This document shows, piece by piece, positions 7,605-16,329 of a stretch of 63,837 nucleotides of DNA. The position numbers and the translations under genes are program-made. Every line of letters starts with the position of its first letter. Position 1 is the stretch's first letter. Below the pieces are notes generated by a model. It did no database searches, was not told the origin of the DNA, and saw only the letters and a program-made list of their open reading frames with translations. This DNA is from an uncultured Pelagibacteraceae bacterium (GTDB lineage Bacteria > Pseudomonadota > Alphaproteobacteria > Pelagibacterales > Pelagibacteraceae). The stretch is from positions 1-63,837 of the forward strand of contig CABZUW010000007.1 of the NCBI GenBank assembly GCA_902529105.1, read 5' to 3'.

Positions 7605-8318
7605 ATGTTATCAATAAATTTTTATTATAGATTAAGATATTTAATAAATAAAAAATCAAGTTTTAAAGTAATCTTATCCTTTTTTTTGGATAGACTGAAA
7701 CATCCAATTTATAAAAAAAATAAAAAATTATCAAAAAAAATGCACATGGAATATCTAAAATCTAAAAATATAACGACTGATTATTTCTCTATAAATGCAT
7801 ATTATTGGAAAAACATTTTAAAATCTTTACCAAGTAATTTTAAATATTTAGAAATAGGTTCTTGGGAAGGAAATAGTGCTCTTTTTATATTAAATAATTT
7901 TGCTGTCAAAAAAGTTGTTTGTGTTGACGTATGGAAGGATGAAAAATTTACAAAAATTCAAGAACAAAATTTTAAAAATTTTAAAGAAAATATCGAAGAA
8001 TTTTTAAATAAAGTTAAAATTTATAAAGGAACTTCAGATAGTTTTTTTTCAAAAGAGACAGAACTGTATGATGTAATATATGTTGATGGAGCGCATGAAA
8101 CTGAGCAAGTTTTCAAAGATGTTAAAAATTCTTGGAAAATTTTAAATGTAAATGGTATTCTTATCTGTGATGATTACTTTTATGGTAACATCTATAATAA
8201 TCCCAATAATGTTCCGTCTATTGCGATCAATAAATTTATTAATGAAGCATCAAAAAATAAATCTATAAGTATAGTATGTGTTAATAACTCTCAAATATTT
8301 TTAAAAAAATTATACTAA
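7605..8318 (+). CDS. Class I SAM-dependent methyltransferase (Methyltransf_24-like)
   Basis: A 237-aa protein. After a basic N-terminus (1-60) comes the SAM-binding strand-loop 'YLEIGSWEGNSALFIL', the acidic second strand 'VVCVDVW', and the catalytic-region motif 'YDVIYVDGAHETEQVFKD' followed by 'GILICDDYFYG'. These match the CmcI/Methyltransf_24 group found in glycan and O-antigen clusters. Very A/T-rich, like its divergent neighbour at 6829-7557, and the two may modify the same surface glycan. Its 3' end overlaps the convergent EamA gene by 4 bp. Confidence 0.8.
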   Translation: MLSINFYYRLRYLINKKSSFKVILSFFLDRLKHPIYKKNKKLSKKMHMEYLKSKNITTDYFSINAYYWKNILKSLPSNFKYLEIGSWEGNSALFILNNFAVKKVVCVDVWKDEKFTKIQEQNFKNFKENIEEFLNKVKIYKGTSDSFFSKETELYDVIYVDGAHETEQVFKDVKNSWKILNVNGILICDDYFYGNIYNNPNNVPSIAINKFINEASKNKSISIVCVNNSQIFLKKLY

Positions 8319-9205
8319 TTTGTTTTTTTATTAGACATTACAATCCCTAAAACAATAAAAACTGCTCCTATGAAATGGTAAAACATTATTTTTTCATCAT
8401 AAATTAGTATGGCCATTATGGTACCAAAAATAGGCATCAGATGTAAAAATATTCCTGACCTATTTGTTCCTATAATGGAAATACCTTTTATCCAAAATAA
8501 AAAGGATAGTAGTCCAGGAAAAAAAACAACATAGGAAAGTGTAAATAAAAATGGTTTATCTATATTTATCTTATAACCCAAATATATTTCAACTAAATAA
8601 ACAGGAATAAGAAAAATTAATCCACAAATAATAACTATTTGAAGTAATGCAATTTGTGTAATTTTATGTGTTTTTTTTTTTAATAATGAAGAAAAAATTG
8701 CCCAAGATAACATTGCTATTACCATGGAAAGATCTCCTTTGTTAAAATTTAGATTCTTAATTATGTTAATGTCAGTTTTTGTTATAATTGAAAACACGCC
8801 TATTAAAGAAAGTATAACACCAAATATTTGAAATTTATTTGATTTTTCAATATTCAAAATTGATGAAATAAATATTATCCACACAGGTATTGTAGATATC
8901 ATCAATAAACCTGTAATTACCTGTGTATGATATAACGAATAATAAACTATCGAATTAAATATAGTGATGCTAGTGATGCCTAAAACTAAGTATAATCCTA
9001 TATTTCTTTGTAAATAACTTTTTTTTTTAATTATTTCATTTAATGTAAAGGGTAACAAAATTAAGCCTGCAAAAAACCACCTATAAAAATTTAGAGAAAA
9101 TGGTGGAATTTGATAAAAACTTGCAGCTTTGCCTACTATAAAATTTCCAGACCAAAATATTGTAGTTAGGATTAACAGTATATAAGCTAAATTAATTTTA
9201 TTCAT
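8315..9205 (-). CDS. DMT superfamily transporter, EamA family
   Basis: A 296-aa inner-membrane protein with about ten predicted transmembrane helices in two EamA halves (roughly 7-140 and 155-292). Typical pieces are 'TIFWSGNFIVGKAA' in helix 1 and 'HLMPIFGTIMAILIYDEKI' in the second half. EamA proteins export or import amino acids, nucleosides or other metabolites; the substrate cannot be read from sequence. Its start overlaps the stop of the Amt-phosphatase gene (ATGA), so the two are translationally coupled. That may link the transporter to nitrogen physiology. Confidence 0.88.
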   Translation of the reverse strand: MNKINLAYILLILTTIFWSGNFIVGKAASFYQIPPFSLNFYRWFFAGLILLPFTLNEIIKKKSYLQRNIGLYLVLGITSITIFNSIVYYSLYHTQVITGLLMISTIPVWIIFISSILNIEKSNKFQIFGVILSLIGVFSIITKTDINIIKNLNFNKGDLSMVIAMLSWAIFSSLLKKKTHKITQIALLQIVIICGLIFLIPVYLVEIYLGYKINIDKPFLFTLSYVVFFPGLLSFLFWIKGISIIGTNRSGIFLHLMPIFGTIMAILIYDEKIMFYHFIGAVFIVLGIVMSNKKTN

Positions 9206-11352
9206 TTACCAATGGCGATTATAGTCAAGTCATCACTTAACTTTTTTTCTCCACTAGATTTTTCTATATTTTTAGCAATGTTAGATAATTGTTTTTGAAT
9301 ATCTTTATTAAAATTTTTTTCAATAACCTTAACAGAGCCTTCTATTCCGATCTCATTCCCTTCAGAGTCCAAACTTTCTGATAGCCCGTCAGTAAATGCG
9401 TAAAATCTTTTTCCGTTAAGTTTCATTTTATTAATTTTATACATTGATTTACTTTTTTGATGAATTACGCCCATTGGTGGAGCATTACTTTCTATTTGAT
9501 CAAAATTTCCTGTATTATCTCTAATTAGTGCTGGCTGATGTCCACCATTTACCCATCTTATTTCATCTGTAATAGTGCTATAATTCCCTAAAATACCAGT
9601 TACAAACATTCCACCTGTTTTTGTTAAAAATAAATCATTATTCATATGATAAATCATTTCATCTGGATCAACTTTATCTCTGGACATAATTTCAAATAAA
9701 GTTGAAGCTTTTGCCATAACCATACCGGCATGCACTCCCTTTCCTGCTACATCAGCTATGATAAAATAAACACTGTCATTGTGGGGGTAGAAACTAAAAA
9801 AATCTCCTGAAACTTCCCGTGCTGCTAAGTTTATCCCATAAACAGGATAATTTTCTAAATTTCTTTTAGGAAGAAAATTTTCTTGAACTTTCACCGCTAG
9901 TTGAATTTCATTAGAAATTCTACTTCTCCACCTTTCTTTTTCGCTCTCACTAGTTTCAAGTTTACTCATCAATTTATTGTAATATAATCCTATGACACCA
10001 CCTGCAGTGAAGGGATCTTGAGGACCTCTAATAGTTAGATCACCCGATTGAGACTGTTTATCTAGAATTGAGATTAGATCATGTTCAACTGATGTTGCAT
10101 TATGTTCTGCAATATTTAAACCTAACTCTTCTTGTAATGGACTAACTCTTAAAGGATAAAAATAATTCAGTGTTTTTAAAATCACGAAAGAGCCTATAAA
10201 CGAAAACAACCCTATAGAAATAACCCCTATAAATTGTGCTTTTATTTGTTCTATCCTTGTTAATTCAGTTCCTAGTATTTCTAAATCACTAAAAAAACCT
10301 ACGGCTAAAGTTCCCCAAACTCCCGCGGCTAGATGTACTGGAACAGCACCAACCACATCATCAATCTCAAATTTATTTAAAATCTCGTTTACTATAATTG
10401 CGATAATTGCTCCAATAACTCCGACAAAAATTGACATTACAGATGTCATAGAATTACATCCAGCCGTGATTGCAACAAGACCGGCTAATGGTCCAAGAAT
10501 GATATAATATGGCTCAGGTTTCTTAAATAATATGAAAGAGATTGTTAGACCAGTTAAAAGTCCGAAAGAAGCTGCTAAAAATGTATTAATTAAAATTAGT
10601 GGAACTGCCTCATCCATTGCACCGTTACTTCCTCCATTGAAACCGAACCAACCAAACCATAATATTAAAGTTCCAAGGACAGCTAATGGAAAGCTTGATC
10701 CTGTAAATTTTCCTTTATTTGAATCTGAATATTTTCCTATTCTAGGTCCAAGAATTAATACTGCAGATAATGCTATCCATCCTCCTACAGAGTGTACTAT
10801 AGTACTACCTGCGAAATCAACAAAACCAACATCAGTTAACCAACCTGTGCTTTTAATTTCATTAGTAACCGTTAACAATTGATTTACTGGATCCATATTA
10901 TTAAGATAACTTGAGGACCAAGCCCAATGACCTACTATCGGATATATTATTCCAGTTGCTAGAATTGTAATTATTAAATAACCATTAAATTTCATTCTTT
11001 CAGCAACAGCACCTGAAATTATTGTAGCTGCTGTTGCCACGAACATTGCTTGGAATACAAAATAAGTCATGTATTCTGCAACGTTTGTTTTAAAGAAAAA
11101 TAGATCTGTTCCTATTATGCCTTTGTAACTTTCACCGAACATAAGTCCGAAACCAAAAATCCAAAAAATTACAACTGCTACTCCAAAGTCTGCTGCGTTT
11201 TTCAATGCAACGTTAATACTATTCTTATATCTTGAAAGGCCTGTCTCCATACACATAAAGCCGGCTTGCATGATGAAAACTAAAATTGCACAATCTATGA
11301 CCCACAATGTATCAACAAAAGATTTAACCGATCCCAAGTCTAAATTATCCAT
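9202..11352 (-). CDS. Ammonium transporter (Amt) fused to SpoIIE-type PP2C phosphatase
   Basis: A 716-aa fusion. Residues 1 to about 405 are a full Amt channel: the Asp and first pore His in 'DFAGSTIVHSVGGW', the second pore His in 'VPVHLAAGVWGTLAVGFF', 'GWFGFNGGS', and the Amt-typical tail 'VSPLQEELGLNIAEHNATS'. A charged helical linker (about 445-500, 'SEKERWRSRISNEIQLAVKV') leads to a SpoIIE phosphatase domain with all metal motifs: 'EVSGDFF', 'ADVAGKGVHAGM', 'GMFVTGI', 'GGHQPALI', 'FTDGLSE' and 'SDDLTIIAI'. The architecture suggests a sensor in which ammonium binding or transport controls dephosphorylation of an RsbV-type protein (see 23101-23400). Shine-Dalgarno AGGA precedes the ATG. 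Domains are certain; signalling direction is inference. Confidence 0.93.
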   Translation of the reverse strand: MDNLDLGSVKSFVDTLWVIDCAILVFIMQAGFMCMETGLSRYKNSINVALKNAADFGVAVVIFWIFGFGLMFGESYKGIIGTDLFFFKTNVAEYMTYFVFQAMFVATAATIISGAVAERMKFNGYLIITILATGIIYPIVGHWAWSSSYLNNMDPVNQLLTVTNEIKSTGWLTDVGFVDFAGSTIVHSVGGWIALSAVLILGPRIGKYSDSNKGKFTGSSFPLAVLGTLILWFGWFGFNGGSNGAMDEAVPLILINTFLAASFGLLTGLTISFILFKKPEPYYIILGPLAGLVAITAGCNSMTSVMSIFVGVIGAIIAIIVNEILNKFEIDDVVGAVPVHLAAGVWGTLAVGFFSDLEILGTELTRIEQIKAQFIGVISIGLFSFIGSFVILKTLNYFYPLRVSPLQEELGLNIAEHNATSVEHDLISILDKQSQSGDLTIRGPQDPFTAGGVIGLYYNKLMSKLETSESEKERWRSRISNEIQLAVKVQENFLPKRNLENYPVYGINLAAREVSGDFFSFYPHNDSVYFIIADVAGKGVHAGMVMAKASTLFEIMSRDKVDPDEMIYHMNNDLFLTKTGGMFVTGILGNYSTITDEIRWVNGGHQPALIRDNTGNFDQIESNAPPMGVIHQKSKSMYKINKMKLNGKRFYAFTDGLSESLDSEGNEIGIEGSVKVIEKNFNKDIQKQLSNIAKNIEKSSGEKKLSDDLTIIAIGK

Positions 11353-11430
11353 TACAAATCCTACAATAGTTATATTGATTATTTAAACATATAATCTTTG
11401 TGTTTAAAATGAGTTTTAAATTAAATATTA

Positions 11431-12666
11431 TTAAGCAAATCTAAGAGAACTATAAGGTTTTAAATCTAAATTAGTATTTTCCTCTGCTATCATAGTAGAA
11501 ATAATTTTTCCCGATATAGCTCCTAAAGTCCAGCCTAAATGATGGTGTCCAAAACAATAATAGACATTATTATAATTTTTTGATGGACCTATAATTGGAA
11601 GAAAATCTGGCAAAGATGGTCTAAAACCTAACCATTCATCTTTATGTTCTGATAATCCGTCTAGCATTTCAGATGCATTCAAGATTAAATTTTTAATTCT
11701 GCTTTTTGAAACTGGATTTTCTAAACCTCCAAACTCAACTGTTCCAACAACTCTTAGACCCTGTTCCATAGGTGTCATTCCAAATCCTCTATTAGAGTAA
11801 ACTACCGGTCTTGAAATTAAATGATCGTACCCTTTAAAATGAATATGATAACCCCTCTCAGTATCAAGTGGAATTTTTTCGTGTAATTTATCTGTTAATC
11901 TTTTTGAAAAAGCTCCACATGCAATTACTAACTTATCAAAAATAAATCTTTGATTTTCAGATCTTATTACTGGTTTATTTTCATCAAAATTTAGATCATT
12001 AATATTAAGTTTGAAAAATTTTCCACCTTTAGAAGTAAAATTTTCAAATAATTTTATTAATATTTTTTTTGGATTTCTCGCATGTCTTGCATAATCATAA
12101 AAAACACCTCCATGATAAAAAGGTTTTAAATTTGGTTCTAGATCATGTATTTCTTTTTTATTAACAACTTGCTGTTTTACACCAAGATCATTTCTAATTT
12201 TTATTTCTAGCTCTCTACTTTTTAAATTTTGTTCATTCCAAACATATAAAATTCCATTATTTTCTATCAGATCATCTACATTAACCTCTCCTAAAAGTTC
12301 GTCAAAAGCTGGAAGTGCTAAATCTAAAATTTGGTGCATGTATTTTGCTGTATGCATCATTTTATTTTTTGAGCAATTTTTTAAAAAACTAAAAAACCAT
12401 GGAAGCATTTTGTATACGTAATTCCACTTAAGAGCCAATGGTCCCCTCGAGTTTAATAACATTGATGGAACATCTGTTACAATATCGGGTCTATTCAATG
12501 GAACAGAAGCATATGGAGAGAAATGACCTGCATTACCATAAGAAGCTGCATTACCAGGCTCATCTCTATCAAAAAGAGTGACATCAAACCCTTTTTTCTG
12601 TAAGAATAGTGCGTTGCACACACCCTGAATTCCTGCACCAATAATTCCAATTTTTACGTTAGACAT
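11431..12666 (-). CDS. FAD-dependent D-amino acid dehydrogenase, DadA-like
   Basis: A 411-aa DAO-family flavoprotein. The N-terminal dinucleotide-binding motif is 'IGIIGAGIQGVCNALFLQKKG' shortened here to its core GAGIQG (residues 10-15), followed by 'VTLFDRDEPGNAASYGNAGH', the DadA-type 'SYGNAG' signature. The C-terminal 'WLGFRPSLPDFLPIIGPS' and 'YYCFGHHHLGWTLGAISGKI' also match DadA. Such enzymes oxidise D-amino acids to keto acids plus ammonia and pass electrons to the respiratory chain. The neighbour is the ammonium transporter fusion, so an ammonia link is conceivable. Substrate is not determined; related sarcosine- or hydroxyproline-oxidising enzymes look similar. Confidence 0.8.
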   Translation of the reverse strand: MSNVKIGIIGAGIQGVCNALFLQKKGFDVTLFDRDEPGNAASYGNAGHFSPYASVPLNRPDIVTDVPSMLLNSRGPLALKWNYVYKMLPWFFSFLKNCSKNKMMHTAKYMHQILDLALPAFDELLGEVNVDDLIENNGILYVWNEQNLKSRELEIKIRNDLGVKQQVVNKKEIHDLEPNLKPFYHGGVFYDYARHARNPKKILIKLFENFTSKGGKFFKLNINDLNFDENKPVIRSENQRFIFDKLVIACGAFSKRLTDKLHEKIPLDTERGYHIHFKGYDHLISRPVVYSNRGFGMTPMEQGLRVVGTVEFGGLENPVSKSRIKNLILNASEMLDGLSEHKDEWLGFRPSLPDFLPIIGPSKNYNNVYYCFGHHHLGWTLGAISGKIISTMIAEENTNLDLKPYSSLRFA

Positions 12667-13032
12667 AATTTATATTACAAAATAAATTAAAAAAATTTAG
12701 GGTGACAAAATATACTTTTTTAATATTTATTCTTTAAAAAGACCTAGATTTATTAAGTTTTTGTTAAATGCAATTATATATTTTGCGTATATAAATTTAT
12801 TAAATCTTTTATGTTATAAGGGATTAAGACTATTAGAGGCTCTGAAATTCTTCAACTCAAACTATTTTAAGTCTTTGTGTCTACCAATTTCACCACGAGG
12901 GCATTCAAGTTTTAAATTTATATATAGCTGTATTAATAGCAAAATAGCTAAATAACGACAAATTATGCTGTTTGTTTTGAGGTGTAAGTTTATTAAAAAA
13001 ATTATAATTTGTTAAAAAATATTTTTTTAAAT
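12667..13032. other. 366-bp intergenic region holding the tRNA-Leu fragment
   Basis: This is the longest gene-free stretch in the window, between the divergent dadA-like and autotransporter genes. Apart from the tRNA-Leu 5' half (12864-12902) I see only A+T-rich sequence; frames here are short and lack family features. A TTG at 13009 extends the downstream autotransporter frame by 8 codons, but the ATG at 13033 fits the signal peptide better. Confidence 0.6.
12864..12902 (-). pseudogene. 5' half of tRNA-Leu(UAA): remnant
   Basis: Reading the minus strand from 12902, the 39 nt match the 5' half of a bacterial tRNA-Leu(UAA): acceptor strand GCCCTCG (12902-12896), then D-arm GTGAAATTGGTAGAC and anticodon loop CTTAAAA. 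Past the anticodon loop the match ends: the 3' anticodon stem is mispaired, no T arm is found, and CGAGGGC is absent in the next 100 nt. The gene cannot give a normal tRNA. It may be a scar of an integration or deletion event; an interrupted (intron-bearing) tRNA is a weaker alternative. Confidence 0.7.
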
Positions 13033-16000
13033 ATGAATAGCCTATTAAGATATACATTTGAATTGTTAATGCTTATTATTTTTTTTATAAATAGTTCATT
13101 TGCAGCAATTACAAATTTAAATTCTCCTCTAGATACAACAACTCAAAATGATACTCCCACTGGTATTTACTTTAGCAATGATGGTTCAAAAGTTTTCGTG
13201 TTAGGATCTAGAGGTGATGGAGGTGATAAAGATTCAATAGCTCAATATAGCCTTAGTACTGCGTATGATGTATCTACTGCAAGCGACTCTATTGAAACTC
13301 TTATAGTAGGTGCAGGAGGTCTAGGAATATCTGCTGATCCATTTGGATTTACTTTTAATGGTGATGGATCAAAAGTGTATGTAGCTGATGGTAATGATGA
13401 TAGAATATACGAAATTACTCTTGGAAGTAATTTTGATTTGACGAGTTCGGCAACTCATACAGGAACTTTAAATACTGATGTTGCAAATGGTAGTGATATT
13501 CCATGTGGAATTACATTTAACAATGATGGGTCAAAATTATTTCTAGCAGGGTTTAATGATCAAGAAATTGTATATTGGTCGTTAGGTACCGATTATGATA
13601 TTGATACAGAGGGTAGTGCAAATTTTTTTGATTTAACACCATATAAATCGGCTAGTAATTTTAAACCTAGGGATGTTGATTTCAACAGTAATGGAACAAG
13701 AATGTATGTGGTGGATTTTAATGATGATAGAATCGTTGTTTTTAAATTAGATAATGCGTTTGACCTAAGTAGTGGTGTTACAGAGCTAGGTTCAATAGAC
13801 ACAAGTTCAATTGATCCACAAACATTTTCATCAGAATTCAATTCTGATGGATCAAAATTTTACACAATTGGCTATGGAAATACTGTTAGAGACAGTCTAG
13901 GAGATGATATTATTGAATTTAGCGTTTCGCCTGCTTATGACCTGTTTCCAACTTTATCATCTTCTACTCCTGCGGATAATGCAACAGGTGTTAGTGTTAC
14001 TGCAAACATAGTATTAAATTTTAGTGAAAATGTTGATGCTGAAAGTGGTAATATTACAATCAAAAAAACATCAGATGATTCAACAATAGAAACAATAGAT
14101 GTAACTGGAGCCAAGGTTTCAGGATCTGGAGGAACTCAAATAACTGTTAACCCATCAACAACATTGGATGGTGAAACAGAATATTATATTTTAGTAGATG
14201 CAACCGCATTTGATGATGCTCAAGGCGGTTCGTATATCGGAATTAGCTCAACAACTGCATTAAGTTTTACAACTGCTGATGTTACTAATCCAACTTTGAC
14301 CTCATCAACACCTTCTGACAACGCAACTAGTATTGCTGTCAATTCTAACATAATACTAAATTTTAGTGAAACTATTGTTGCAGCAAATGGAAATTTAACA
14401 ATAAAAAAATCATCTGATGATAGCACAGTTGAACAAATTGATATTTCTGGTGGACAAGTTACCGGATCTAATACAACTCAACTAACTGTCAATCCATCCT
14501 CAGATTTGGATGAGGGTACTGAATTTTATGTTCAAATAGACTCAACAGCAGTAGTTGATACTTCTTTAAATGCTTATGATGGAATTGATGATACTACAAC
14601 ATTAAGTTTTACTACATCTGATACTACAAATCCTACATTATCCTCTTCCAGTCCTACAGATAATGCAACTGATGTTGAAGTAGACGTAAATATAGTTTTA
14701 AACTTCAGTGAAAGTGTTGATGCTGAAAGTGGCAATATTACAATTAAAAAAACTTCTGATGACACGACTATTGAAACTATTGATGTTGCTGGCGGGCAAG
14801 TATCTGGGTCAGGATCTTCACAAATTACAGTAAATCCCTCCTCAGATCTAGATAATGGTGTAGAGTACTATTTATTAATAGATGCGACTGCTTTTGATGA
14901 CGCTTTAGGAAACTCTTATGCAGGTATAAGTTCAAAAACTGCTCTCAGTTTTACTTCTGTGTCATCAAATCCTAATCCATTTCTAAATAAACAAGTAGTT
15001 GCTTTAACAGAGGCACAAACCCAAGCACCAAAAGATTTGGTTCAGCACGTTACTACTCCAATTTTTAATCGTTTATATTGGTTAAAAGAGCACCAAAAGG
15101 GAAATAATTTAATGGTTCAAAAACTAAAAGTAAATTTTTCCAATTCAACTTTAAATAAATTAACTAATGCATTGAAAGTTTCTAATGAGTTTAATGAAAA
15201 TTCTAAAAATGCTTCAGATGAACTAAGTAAATGGTTGTTCTGGAGTGAAGGAAGTGTAAGTGTCGGTAGAGTTGGTGATACATCATTATCATCGTCAAAA
15301 GAAATAAGAAGTGATGGTGTTACACTTGGTATGGACAAGTTATTAAACAATGATCTTACAATTGGATATGCATTTAGATTTAACAAAGATGATGTTGATG
15401 TAGGTGAAACTGGAACTACATTAGATACAAATGCAAAAAGTTTTTCTATCTATGGTAATTACCCAAATGATTTAAATAAATATTTTGAAACCGTTATTGG
15501 ATTTAATTTATTAAATCTAGAGAGCATAAGAGTTGATGGATCAAATAAATTAACTGGATCAAGAAATGGAAGACAGGTTTATGGATCAATAAAATATATC
15601 GGTATTTTAGGTGGAGAAAACATATATTTTAGCCCTAACATAAAAATAGATTTTAGTGACACTAGCTTGGACGAATATAGTGAAATTGGAACATCAGCTT
15701 TAACATTTCAAAAACAAAACGTTGAAACTACAAACATTTATTTAGGATTTATAGTAAGCAATACAATTGATTTCGAAAATTTTACTATTAAACCTAATGG
15801 AGGGTTAGAAATTGGATTAGATATAAGTCCATCATCAGAAGTTAAGCTAAATTATGTTTCAGATCCTAACACAGTTTTCGTAAAGTCTATTGAGCATAAA
15901 AATGAAAAATTATTGAATACAAATTTAGGTTTTGACTTAACTTCAAATAATGGTTTTTCATTAATGTTGCTCTATAAAAGAAATCAAAATACAAATGGTC

Positions 16001-16200
16001 ATAGTGATACTTTGTCTTTGGGGGTTGGGTATGTACCAGAAGATAATGTTGGATACGAAGCGAACATAAAAAATGGATTAGCAAATTTAAAATTTAATAA
16101 GAAATTTGAATATTTTAATGTAAATTTAAATTCAGAATATGACATAGTTAGTATCGATCCAAATTACGGAATAAATTTCGAAATCACTAGCGAATTTTAA
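13033..16200 (+). CDS. Large autotransporter-like surface protein: propeller, three Ig-like repeats, C-terminal barrel
   Basis: A 1055-aa protein from the ATG at 13033 (an upstream TTG at 13009 adds 8 residues ahead of a good signal peptide ending 'INSSFA'). Residues about 25-300 hold at least five propeller-type strands of the pattern 'F(N/S)xDGSK(V/L)(F/Y)', for example 'GFTFNGDGSKVYVADG'. Residues 306-647 are three tandem 114-aa Ig-like repeats (Big_5 type, 'SSTPADNATGVSVTANIVLN'). From about 732 to the end is an autotransporter-style barrel finishing 'YGINFEITSEF'. It is likely displayed on the surface as an adhesin or structural protein. Two leftover tails of similar barrels lie just downstream. 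Function beyond surface location is unknown. Confidence 0.8.
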   Translation: MNSLLRYTFELLMLIIFFINSSFAAITNLNSPLDTTTQNDTPTGIYFSNDGSKVFVLGSRGDGGDKDSIAQYSLSTAYDVSTASDSIETLIVGAGGLGISADPFGFTFNGDGSKVYVADGNDDRIYEITLGSNFDLTSSATHTGTLNTDVANGSDIPCGITFNNDGSKLFLAGFNDQEIVYWSLGTDYDIDTEGSANFFDLTPYKSASNFKPRDVDFNSNGTRMYVVDFNDDRIVVFKLDNAFDLSSGVTELGSIDTSSIDPQTFSSEFNSDGSKFYTIGYGNTVRDSLGDDIIEFSVSPAYDLFPTLSSSTPADNATGVSVTANIVLNFSENVDAESGNITIKKTSDDSTIETIDVTGAKVSGSGGTQITVNPSTTLDGETEYYILVDATAFDDAQGGSYIGISSTTALSFTTADVTNPTLTSSTPSDNATSIAVNSNIILNFSETIVAANGNLTIKKSSDDSTVEQIDISGGQVTGSNTTQLTVNPSSDLDEGTEFYVQIDSTAVVDTSLNAYDGIDDTTTLSFTTSDTTNPTLSSSSPTDNATDVEVDVNIVLNFSESVDAESGNITIKKTSDDTTIETIDVAGGQVSGSGSSQITVNPSSDLDNGVEYYLLIDATAFDDALGNSYAGISSKTALSFTSVSSNPNPFLNKQVVALTEAQTQAPKDLVQHVTTPIFNRLYWLKEHQKGNNLMVQKLKVNFSNSTLNKLTNALKVSNEFNENSKNASDELSKWLFWSEGSVSVGRVGDTSLSSSKEIRSDGVTLGMDKLLNNDLTIGYAFRFNKDDVDVGETGTTLDTNAKSFSIYGNYPNDLNKYFETVIGFNLLNLESIRVDGSNKLTGSRNGRQVYGSIKYIGILGGENIYFSPNIKIDFSDTSLDEYSEIGTSALTFQKQNVETTNIYLGFIVSNTIDFENFTIKPNGGLEIGLDISPSSEVKLNYVSDPNTVFVKSIEHKNEKLLNTNLGFDLTSNNGFSLMLLYKRNQNTNGHSDTLSLGVGYVPEDNVGYEANIKNGLANLKFNKKFEYFNVNLNSEYDIVSIDPNYGINFEITSEF
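13948..14973 (+). repeat. Three tandem 342-bp repeats encoding 114-aa Ig-like units
   Basis: Units begin at 13948, 14290 and 14632, each with 'PTL(S/T)SS(T/S)P' and spaced by exactly 342 bp. Units 1 and 3 are closest: both encode 'NFSE(N/S)VDAESGNITIKK' with nearly identical DNA, while unit 2 has diverged. Equal spacing and near-identical non-adjacent units suggest recent duplication or gene conversion. Copy number could vary by recombination. Confidence 0.85.
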
Positions 16201-16275
16201 AATTATTTTTTTTATGATGTAATGAGTAACTATCCTGGGTATGAAGTTAATTTAAACTTATCTAGAAAATTTTAA
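16201..16275 (+). pseudogene. Orphan last beta-strand of an autotransporter barrel (tandem scar)
   Basis: Directly after the stop of the large surface protein and in the same frame, the 24 codons up to a TAA at 16273 read 'FFYDVMSNYPGYEVNLNLSRKF' at their C-terminal end in spaced form: YDVMS, then NYPGYEV, then NLNLSRKF. This matches the real C-terminus of the preceding gene (YDIVS...PNYGINFEITSEF) in pattern and final Phe. It looks like the tail of a second copy left after deletion or recombination. It has no start or SD of its own. Confidence 0.6.
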
Positions 16276-16329
16276 TGGATATAAAATATATAAACCAATA
16301 AGAAATTATTATTAGTTCTAAAAAGGGTA

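Noticed and set aside
9202-11352. Amt fusion as an artefact of a missed stop
   Set aside because: The frame is continuous through a coherent charged linker, and both halves are complete, so a genuine fusion is more likely than an error.
12667-12863. Group I intron in tRNA-Leu
   Set aside because: A P1-like pairing can be drawn, but no P3-P7 core and no 3' tRNA half are seen before the dadA-like gene.
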